A stretch of DNA of 26,601 nt, from NCBI GenBank assembly GCA_964536805.1, contig CAZHYQ010000029.1, positions 1-26,601 on the forward strand, given 5' to 3'. Position numbers and translations under genes: made by a program. The DNA is from Longilinea sp964536805. Its GTDB lineage: Bacteria; Chloroflexota; Anaerolineae; Anaerolineales; Anaerolineaceae. Positions 21,279 to 26,601 of the stretch are shown piece after piece (the first letter of the stretch is position 1; each line of letters begins with the position of its first letter). The notes under the pieces were generated by a model. It saw only the letters and a list, made by a program, of their open reading frames with translations, was not told where the DNA came from and ran no database searches.

Positions 21279-22325
21279 CTATGCATTGCTTTCTTTCTTC
21301 TGCAGCAGCACCGCGCCGATCACGATCACGCCCTTGAAGGCCTCGCGCAGGAAGGGCGGCACGCCTAGCAGGTTGAGCAGGTTGTTCATCACCGCGATAA
21401 TCAGCGCGCCCAGCACCGTGCCAACGATGGAACCCTTGCCGCCGGACATGCTGGTGCCGCCCACGATGACCGCCGAGATGGCGTCCATTTCATAGCCGGA
21501 ACCGGCGTTGGCATAATCCATCGAGCCGATGCGCGAAACCTGCAGGATGGCCGAAAGGCTGACAAGCAACCCCATCAGGGCATAGATGCGGCGCTTGATC
21601 TTGTTGACGTTGACGCCCGAAAGCCGCGTGGCGCGCTCGTTGGAGCCGATGGCAATCGTCTGGCGGCCGAAGGTGGTGCGGGTGAAGACCACGTAAAGCA
21701 CCCCGGCAATGATGATCCAGTAGATGATCGGCATGATGAATTGGCCGCCAATCTGCAGGCTGGCGATGCTTAAGAATGGCTTGGGCACGGCCGGGGTGTA
21801 TCCGGTCATGAAGTGCTGTGTCACGCTGCGGAAAATTTTCATGGTGCCCAGCGTGGCGATGAAGGGCGGCAGCTTGCCATTGGTGATGAGCATGCCGGTC
21901 AGGTGGCCTAGCAGCGTACCCAGCAGCACGGCCACCACCAGGGTGATGAGAATGGCCGGGACGCCGGTGATGCCCAGACGGATTAAAATGCCCATCGGGC
22001 CGGTATCGATCAACACCATCACCACCGCGCCGACCGCCACCAGGGTGGAGCCCACCGCCAGGTCGATGCCGCCGGAGATGATCACGAAGGTCATGCCCAG
22101 CGCGATGATGCCGATGCCCGAGTTGTTGCGCAGAATGTTGATCCAGTTTTGCAGCCAGGTGGTGAACCAGCTGCCAAACGAATCGAAATTAAAGCCCAGT
22201 GCCAGCGTTTGCAGAACGATCATCACAATCAGCGCGACGCCGGTGCTGAACAACGGGCGGGCGGTCCAATTGGCCCCAAACCAGGTAAGGAAATTTTGCG
22301 GTTTCTCGCTCTTGGTCTCTTTCAT
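21279..22325 (-). CDS. Monosaccharide ABC transporter permease (RbsC-like, CUT2)
   Basis: The 348-residue product has about ten hydrophobic helices and CUT2 permease motifs: FVIISGGIDLAVGSTLVAVG early, RLSGVNVNKIKRRIYALMGL in the middle, and VIVGGTSMSGGKGSIVGTVL near the end. It builds the channel used with the ATPase at 22345-23832 and the binding protein at 23930-24889. It starts 19 bases after the ATPase stop codon with a GGGAAGAGAG leader. The inverted-repeat element begins right after its stop codon. Confidence 0.95.
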   Translation of the reverse strand: MKETKSEKPQNFLTWFGANWTARPLFSTGVALIVMIVLQTLALGFNFDSFGSWFTTWLQNWINILRNNSGIGIIALGMTFVIISGGIDLAVGSTLVAVGAVVMVLIDTGPMGILIRLGITGVPAILITLVVAVLLGTLLGHLTGMLITNGKLPPFIATLGTMKIFRSVTQHFMTGYTPAVPKPFLSIASLQIGGQFIMPIIYWIIIAGVLYVVFTRTTFGRQTIAIGSNERATRLSGVNVNKIKRRIYALMGLLVSLSAILQVSRIGSMDYANAGSGYEMDAISAVIVGGTSMSGGKGSIVGTVLGALIIAVMNNLLNLLGVPPFLREAFKGVIVIGAVLLQKKESNA

Positions 22326-22344
22326 TGTTGCTCTCTTCCCTTGC

Positions 22345-23832
22345 TCAGTTTAAGGTTGCGCCCGTTGCCAAACGCATAATGTCGTGTTCGTTCATCTTCT
22401 CGCCGCTCACTTCGCCCTGCAGCGCGCCGTGATACATCACCAGCGCACGGTCGCATACGCGGATGATCTCCAGGGCTTCGCTGGAGAGCACAATAATGGC
22501 CACGCCTTCGTCCGCCAGGTCGAGGATGATGTCGTAAATTTCTTCCTTGGCGCCCACGTCCACGCCCTGGGTTGGGTTGTCGAGGATGAGCAGGCGGGGG
22601 TGGGTGGAAAGCCACTTGGCCAGCACCACCTTCTGCTGGTTGCCGCCCGACAGGTTGGTGATCAGGTCGGTCTTGCGCTCCAGTTTGATTTGCAGACCTT
22701 TGACCTGCTCATCGAATTCGCGGTTCTGCCGCTGGCGGTTGATGAAGCCGAATTTCGCCAGGCGCGGCCAGGTGACGATGGAACCGTTTTCGAGAATGTT
22801 CAAATCTTTAATAATGCCGTTTTCCTTGCGGTTGCGGGGCAGATAGCCGATGCCGTAATCGACGGCCTGAGTGGTGCTGCGCACCTTCAAAGGCTTGCCC
22901 TCGTAATAAATCTGCCCGGAATAATCGCTGCCGGCGCCGATGATGGCCTGGAACAGTTCGCTGCGGCCGTCGCCCAGCAGCCCGGTGATGCCAAGCACCT
23001 CGCCGGCGCGTACGCTGAACGAAATGTCGCGGAAATTCTTGCGGTCGGTCAACCCGTCGGCGCGCAGCACTTCGTGCGCGGTGTCGCGCTCGCGCTGTAG
23101 GGCCATGGTGCGGATATCGTGGCCCACCATGAAGCGCGCCAGGTCGTCGGTGCTCACATCGCTCACGGCGCCCTCGGCCACCTTCTTGCCGTCGCGCAGG
23201 ACGGTATAGCGGTCGCAGATTTGCATGACCTCTTTGAGTTTGTGCGAGATGAAGATGATGCCCACGCCGTGACCCTTGAGCACGCGCATCATTTCAAACA
23301 CGCGCTCGATCTCGGGTACGGTCAGCGAGGAGGTGGGCTCATCCATGATGATGATCGATGCGTTCATCATCAGCGCGCGGGCAATCTCGACGATCTGCTT
23401 GTAGGAGGCATCCAGGTTGCGCACCATGGTTTTGGGATCCATGTCCAGGTCCAGCTTGTCGAACACCGCCTGGGTTTCCTGGATCATGCGCTGCGCATCC
23501 AGCAGGCCGTTTTTCTGCTTGAGTTCGCGCCCGATGAACATGTTCTCATACACAGCCAGGTCGTTGATCAGGTTGAGTTCCTGGTGGATGAACCCGATGC
23601 CTGCCCCCAGCGATTCAGCCGGGGTATGGAAGACCACCTGTTTGCCGTCCAGCAGCAGTTCGCCGCGGTCAGCCGGCAGCACCCCGCCCAGAATGTTCAT
23701 CAGGGTGGACTTGCCGGCGCCGTTTTCGCCGATCAGGGCGCAAATTTCGCCGCCCTTGAGCGAAAACGCCACGTCTTTTAGCACCACATTGGCGCCAAAG
23801 GCTTTCCAGATGCCGCGCATTTCAACATTCAT
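22345..23832 (-). CDS. Monosaccharide ABC transporter double ATP-binding protein (RbsA/MglA-like, CUT2)
   Basis: The 495-residue product contains two ABC domains. Domain 1 has Walker A GENGAGKST (35-43), Walker B IIMDEPTSS with Asp164-Glu165 and H-loop His197, but a weak signature (NLDASYKQIVEIARAL). Domain 2 has a degenerate Walker A (GLLGDGRSE, 284-292), a perfect signature LSGGNQQKV (394-402) and a Walker B where the catalytic Glu is Asn (LLILDNPTQGVDVG; Asn419). A degenerate second Walker A is usual for CUT2 ATPases; the Asn is not, and implies that only the composite site using the domain 1 Walker motifs hydrolyses ATP. GGAG lies 4-5 bases before the ATG. Confidence 0.95.
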   Translation of the reverse strand: MNVEMRGIWKAFGANVVLKDVAFSLKGGEICALIGENGAGKSTLMNILGGVLPADRGELLLDGKQVVFHTPAESLGAGIGFIHQELNLINDLAVYENMFIGRELKQKNGLLDAQRMIQETQAVFDKLDLDMDPKTMVRNLDASYKQIVEIARALMMNASIIIMDEPTSSLTVPEIERVFEMMRVLKGHGVGIIFISHKLKEVMQICDRYTVLRDGKKVAEGAVSDVSTDDLARFMVGHDIRTMALQRERDTAHEVLRADGLTDRKNFRDISFSVRAGEVLGITGLLGDGRSELFQAIIGAGSDYSGQIYYEGKPLKVRSTTQAVDYGIGYLPRNRKENGIIKDLNILENGSIVTWPRLAKFGFINRQRQNREFDEQVKGLQIKLERKTDLITNLSGGNQQKVVLAKWLSTHPRLLILDNPTQGVDVGAKEEIYDIILDLADEGVAIIVLSSEALEIIRVCDRALVMYHGALQGEVSGEKMNEHDIMRLATGATLN

Positions 23833-23855
23833 AAATCTCCACCCGTTTCTTTAAG

Positions 23856-23887
23856 AAAGAGGCTATGGCAAACGCCATAGCCTCTTT
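23856..23887 (-). terminator. Perfect hairpin between binding-protein and ATPase genes
   Basis: AAAGAGGCTATGGC and GCCATAGCCTCTTT form a perfect 14-bp stem with a four-base loop, 43 bases after the binding-protein stop codon. Only a short T-poor tail (CTTAAAG on the minus strand) follows, so I expect partial termination or mRNA end protection, keeping binding protein in excess over ATPase and permease. Confidence 0.78.
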
Positions 23888-23929
23888 GCTTGCCTTACGG
23901 ACTTCGTTCTTCAGCTGGAAAGTTGCTGT

Positions 23930-24889
23930 TTAGTACGGTGAATTGGCATCCAGGAACTTGGTGTAGTTGTCGCGGTCAACCAGGGTGGTGGGGATGATCT
24001 TGACGGGATCGACCTTCTCGCCCTTGAGCAGGGCAATGGCCATATCCACGGCATCCTTGACCATGGCCGGGCTGTACAGCGCCGATTCGATCCAGATGTT
24101 CTTGTTCTCTGGCATCATCTTGAAGTATTCCTGCATGCCGCCGCCGCCGGTGATGACCTTGATGTCGGTGCGGTTGGCTTCCTTGATGGCCTGCAGCGCG
24201 CCGATGGAGGTTTCATCGTCCATCGAGTAAACGGCATCGATCTGCGGGTTCTTGGTCAGGATGTCAGCCATGTCCTTCAGACCGTCTTCGCGGGTGAACT
24301 TGGTGGCGTAGGTGATGACCTTCATATCGGGAGCGATGGAGGCCAGGGTCTCGACGAAGCCAGCCTTGCGCAGTTCAGAGACGGAGCCGGAGGTGGGGAC
24401 TTCGAGCATCACAACGGTGCCGGTCTTGCCGATTTTGTCGACAATGTACTTGGCGCCCTGAATGCCCATGTCCTTGTTGTCGCCAGCGACGCGGTAGACG
24501 CCCTTGGCGGCAATTTCGATGTCGAAGTTGACGACTTTGACGCCCTTATCGATGGCAGCCTGCATGGGCACTTCCATACCCTGCCACTGCGGGAAGGCAA
24601 CGATTGCCTGAGCGCCCCAGGTCAGCAGATCGTCGAGCTGGGTGGTCATTTCTTCGGCGTTGGAGCTGGTGTACAGTTTGTAATCGACGGTATCGGCCAG
24701 TTCCTTGCAGCGGACTTCGGCATTGTATGCCACAGCGGCAACCCAACCGTGCGTAACGGCCGGGGCCAGAATGCCGATCTTGAACTTGGCTGCGGGTGCA
24801 GCGGTGGGGGTCGCCGCGGGCGCGCAAGCGGCGAGAACGAAGCTGGCCACGAGTAACACGGCCATCAAAACTGAAACTTTCTTCATCAT
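23930..24889 (-). CDS. Sugar ABC transporter substrate-binding lipoprotein (RbsB-like, CUT2)
   Basis: The 319-residue product begins MMKKVSVLMAVLLVASFVLA followed by A-C22, a lipoprotein signal. The rest is a type 1 periplasmic-binding fold: FKIGILAPAVTHGWVAAVAY, EEMTTQLDDLLTWGAQAIVA, and the hinge-region MDDETSIGALQAIKEANRTD. It presents a monosaccharide or cyclitol to the CUT2 importer. Either of the two ATG codons at 24889 or 24886 may be used; GGAG is 5 or 8 bases away. It follows the regulator gene after 58 bases and is probably the most abundant product of the locus. Confidence 0.94.
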   Translation of the reverse strand: MMKKVSVLMAVLLVASFVLAACAPAATPTAAPAAKFKIGILAPAVTHGWVAAVAYNAEVRCKELADTVDYKLYTSSNAEEMTTQLDDLLTWGAQAIVAFPQWQGMEVPMQAAIDKGVKVVNFDIEIAAKGVYRVAGDNKDMGIQGAKYIVDKIGKTGTVVMLEVPTSGSVSELRKAGFVETLASIAPDMKVITYATKFTREDGLKDMADILTKNPQIDAVYSMDDETSIGALQAIKEANRTDIKVITGGGGMQEYFKMMPENKNIWIESALYSPAMVKDAVDMAIALLKGEKVDPVKIIPTTLVDRDNYTKFLDANSPY

Positions 24890-24947
24890 TCACTCTCCTT
24901 CTTCTATGGACCAAATAATCCACCGGGGGCTTGTTTGATTCCGGTGG

Positions 24948-25961
24948 TTAATCCAACAACTTTGGCGGGGCGGAAGATTCGCGCACGATCAGGCGGTGTT
25001 CCATGATTACCTGGCGCGGAACTTCCTTCCCCTGCGACATCAGGGCGTAGAGCAGGTGGGCCGAGCGTTTGCCCAACTCGTAACAGGGCTGCGCCACGGT
25101 GGTGATGTAGGGGTGCAGCATGGTGGTGTGTTCCACGTCGTCAAAACCGATCACGGTCACGTCTTCTGGCACGCACAAGCCCAGCTCTTTGGCGGCTGTG
25201 ATGGCACCCAGCGCCAGCGTATCGGAGATGCAGAAGATGGCGGTGGGGCGCGGGTCGATGCCGAGCAGCTCTTTGGCTCTCAATTTGCCGCTCGTAAAGG
25301 AATAGTCGCGCGAGGCCGGCGCGATGTAGTCTTTGCGCGGCGTAATGGTGTGCCTGGCGAGCGTATCACGGTAGGCTTTGACGCGCAGGCGGGTGGAGAT
25401 GTATGCGTTCTCGGCGCTGATGATGGCGATGCGCCGGTGGCCGAGCGCGATGAGGAATTCCATGCTTTCCTGTGACGCCTGATAGTTGTCGATGGAAACG
25501 TGCGGAATGTCGACATCGGGGTCGTACTCGCTGCACTGCACGATCGGGTAGTGGTCGGCGTATTCGAGCAGCCAGTTGCAGCCCATATCCGAGGCAATCA
25601 GGATGGCGCCGTCAGCGCGGTGTTTTTTAAGCATATCCAGCGCCTCGCGCTCGCGGGCGGGATCATCGCCGGTGGTGAAGATCAGCGCCGCATAGCCCAG
25701 TTCGGCGGCGGCGTCGCCAATGCCCGAGAGGATGTGGGAGTAGTAGGGGTTGGTGACATTGGGCGCCAGGATGAGGATGACGCGGCTTTCGCTCTTGCGG
25801 AAGTTGCGCGCCAACAGGTTGGGCTCGTAGGAAAGCTTTTGAATGGCCGCATAGACACGTTCAGCTGTATCGAGGCTGACAGTGCCTGTTTTGTTCAGCA
25901 AGCGCGAGACGGTAGCGACCGAAACATGCGCTTCCCGTGCGACTTCCGCCATGGTGGCCAT
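24948..25961 (-). CDS. LacI-family transcriptional regulator
   Basis: The 337-residue product starts MATMAEVAREAHVSVATVSR followed by LLNKTGTVSLDTAERVYAAI, the LacI helix-turn-helix and hinge. Its sugar-binding core has VILILAPNVTNPYYSHILSG and VIGFDDVEHTTMLHPYITTV. It should bind the palindromes at 26020-26046 in its own leader and respond to the sugar taken up by the adjoining importer. ATG 25961 has GGAG 6-7 bases upstream; the TTG at 25973 lies on that Shine-Dalgarno. It is the first gene of the minus-strand locus. Confidence 0.95.
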   Translation of the reverse strand: MATMAEVAREAHVSVATVSRLLNKTGTVSLDTAERVYAAIQKLSYEPNLLARNFRKSESRVILILAPNVTNPYYSHILSGIGDAAAELGYAALIFTTGDDPAREREALDMLKKHRADGAILIASDMGCNWLLEYADHYPIVQCSEYDPDVDIPHVSIDNYQASQESMEFLIALGHRRIAIISAENAYISTRLRVKAYRDTLARHTITPRKDYIAPASRDYSFTSGKLRAKELLGIDPRPTAIFCISDTLALGAITAAKELGLCVPEDVTVIGFDDVEHTTMLHPYITTVAQPCYELGKRSAHLLYALMSQGKEVPRQVIMEHRLIVRESSAPPKLLD

Positions 25962-26019
25962 CGAGGACTCCAAAGAAATAAGTTAGGAAAAAATACCGAT
26001 AAGGGGAGGTTTGCGGCCA

Positions 26020-26046
26020 TGTAAACGATTACTGTAATCGATTACA
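26020..26046. promoter_or_regulatory. Two abutting LacI-family operators
   Basis: TGTAATCGATTACA (26033-26046) is a perfect 14-bp palindrome of the LacI type. Directly before it, TGTAAACGATTAC (26020-26032) is a second, imperfect copy in the same register 13 bases away. They lie just downstream of the predicted transcription start of the regulator gene, so binding would block transcription (autoregulation and control of the whole locus). Confidence 0.85.
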
Positions 26047-26061
26047 TGACACTGCAGCATG

Positions 26062-26090
26062 ATAGTAGCACACGCAGTTGGCTTTGTCAA
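26062..26090 (-). promoter_or_regulatory. Sigma70-type promoter of the LacI/CUT2 locus
   Basis: On the minus strand: TTGACA, exactly 17 bases, TACTAT. Transcription would start near 26055, about 10 bases before the first operator and about 95 bases before the regulator ATG. Confidence 0.82.
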
Positions 26091-26170
26091 TCACTCAATT
26101 TGTCACATTCTTCACAATGCTGCGGTCTAATTCTTGTCAGCATTGTGTCCCAGGAAGGATCCTATGTGGA

Positions 26171-26200
26171 GGTAGTGGCGGGTCGCGACCCGCCACTACC
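26171..26200. repeat. Perfect 30-bp palindrome
   Basis: GGTAGTGGCGGGTCG and its exact reverse complement CGACCCGCCACTACC abut without a loop. It lies between the sugar-locus promoter and the next REP pair. A role as a REP/MITE remnant or a replication/transcription pause site is possible; its perfect symmetry is the only evidence. Confidence 0.85.
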
Positions 26201-26210
26201 GTAGACTTTC

Positions 26211-26271
26211 TGTCATCCTGAGCGTCAGCGAAGGATCTCATGATAGATGCTTCGCTTTGCTCAGCATGACA
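26211..26271. repeat. REP-like inverted pair, arms in swapped order
   Basis: The arm TGTCATCCTGAGCGTCAGCG-AAGGATCT comes first here and AGATGCTTCGCTTTGCTCAG-CATGACA second, the opposite of the pairs at 16245-16297 and 18494-18557. The centre is CATGAT. It lies just after the stop codon of the oxidoreductase fragment at the right edge. Confidence 0.78.
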
Positions 26272-26285
26272 GTATTCCGCGCGCC

Positions 26286-26601
26286 TTACCCTGCCGTCAT
26301 TTCCTCCAGCAATTCCACCACCGTCAAAATTTGCTGCCGGCTGACCCGCTCGGAGGGTTTGCCCTGGCGGATGCAGTCCATGAAATGCGACAATTCGCGG
26401 TAAAACATGCCGGTGGGCGGCAGGTTGATGCCGGTCGGGATCTTGAGTTCTTCCTGCGTATCGAATTCGCGCGGCGGATGGCCGTTCAGGTAGGCCGTCA
26501 CGCGGGAACCGTCGTTGACGACCACAGCGTTTTCAAAATAGACCCGCCAGCGCGCGGTGAAGGGAAAATCAGCGTTAAACCAGGCTGCCTCGGCCGCGGC
26601 G
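26286..26601 (-). CDS. Gfo/Idh/MocA-family oxidoreductase, C-terminal part (5' partial)
   Basis: The frame is open to the right edge (from base 26600), so the start is outside. The visible 104 residues read FPFTARWRVYFENAVVVNDG, then YLNGHPPREFDTQEELK and TGMFYRELSHFMDCIRQGKP followed by SERVSRQQILTVVELLEEM. The last part is the typical C-terminal helix of Gfo/Idh/MocA enzymes (E-x-x-x-F-x-x-x-I-x-x-G-x). It is a second such enzyme beside the one at 19977-21017. It belongs to a transcript that ends before the LacI promoter. Confidence 0.86.
   Translation of the reverse strand, partial: AAAEAAWFNADFPFTARWRVYFENAVVVNDGSRVTAYLNGHPPREFDTQEELKIPTGINLPPTGMFYRELSHFMDCIRQGKPSERVSRQQILTVVELLEEMTAG

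Noticed and set aside
22384..23781. Two long open frames (238 and 220 codons) on the plus strand
   Set aside because: They are antisense to the double ATPase, whose motifs are unmistakable.

Overview
The window looks like a chromosomal segment of a GC-rich bacterium, most likely a member of the Chloroflexota (Anaerolineae-like). That is inferred from gene content, not from a marker gene: two F420-type small oxidoreductases, a Ser/Thr kinase fused to a beta-propeller-like sensor, lipoprotein-anchored sugar-binding proteins, orphan ABC permease sets, and many GC-rich dispersed palindromes. There is no rRNA, tRNA, CRISPR array, phage or complete transposase gene.

Left part (1-8.2 kb). The window opens inside a membrane Ser/Thr kinase. 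A short AT-rich island follows, with one small unrecognised gene (2037-2315, -) bracketed by two related hairpin elements. Next come a YdeI/OmdA protein, a small membrane protein, a CGNR zinc-finger regulator, an ABM-domain membrane protein, a dipeptide-type ABC permease pair without ATPase or binding protein, the decayed tail of a second YdeI/OmdA gene, a VOC protein, and a 38-residue lysine-rich protein.

Middle (8.2-18.4 kb). A PLP-dependent decarboxylase with an unclear start faces a CUT1 sugar transporter (binding protein, two permeases; no ATPase) that has a good sigma70-type promoter. After it lie a VOC protein and an HI0933-type flavoprotein, divergent from a radical SAM SPL-like protein. 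Both divergent genes have TATAAT six bases before ATG and no Shine-Dalgarno, so they are probably leaderless. A PPOX/F420 protein, a candidate small RNA, an AT-rich NYN-domain nuclease, a DDN-like F420 protein and a small His/Gly-rich membrane protein follow. This stretch is crowded with palindromic GTAG-type repeats.

Right part (18.6-26.6 kb). One minus-strand catabolic locus: LacI-type regulator, ribose-type binding protein, double ATPase, permease, Gfo/Idh/MocA oxidoreductase and a sugar-phosphate isomerase/epimerase-like TIM barrel. The regulator gene has a consensus promoter (26062-26090) followed by two abutting LacI-type operators (26020-26046). I infer that the transporter imports a sugar or cyclitol, the oxidoreductase oxidises it and the TIM barrel isomerises or dehydrates the product; the substrate cannot be read from sequence. 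Intergenic repeats have invaded the locus: a 235-bp inverted-repeat element between permease and oxidoreductase, and about three tandem 135-bp units between oxidoreductase and isomerase. A second Gfo/Idh/MocA gene starts beyond the right edge.

I see no clearly new defence or mobile system. The best leads are the small-RNA candidate beside the NYN gene, the hairpin-bracketed orphan gene, the 135-bp tandem array, the repeat family at 17.1-18.1 kb and the leaderless divergent pair.
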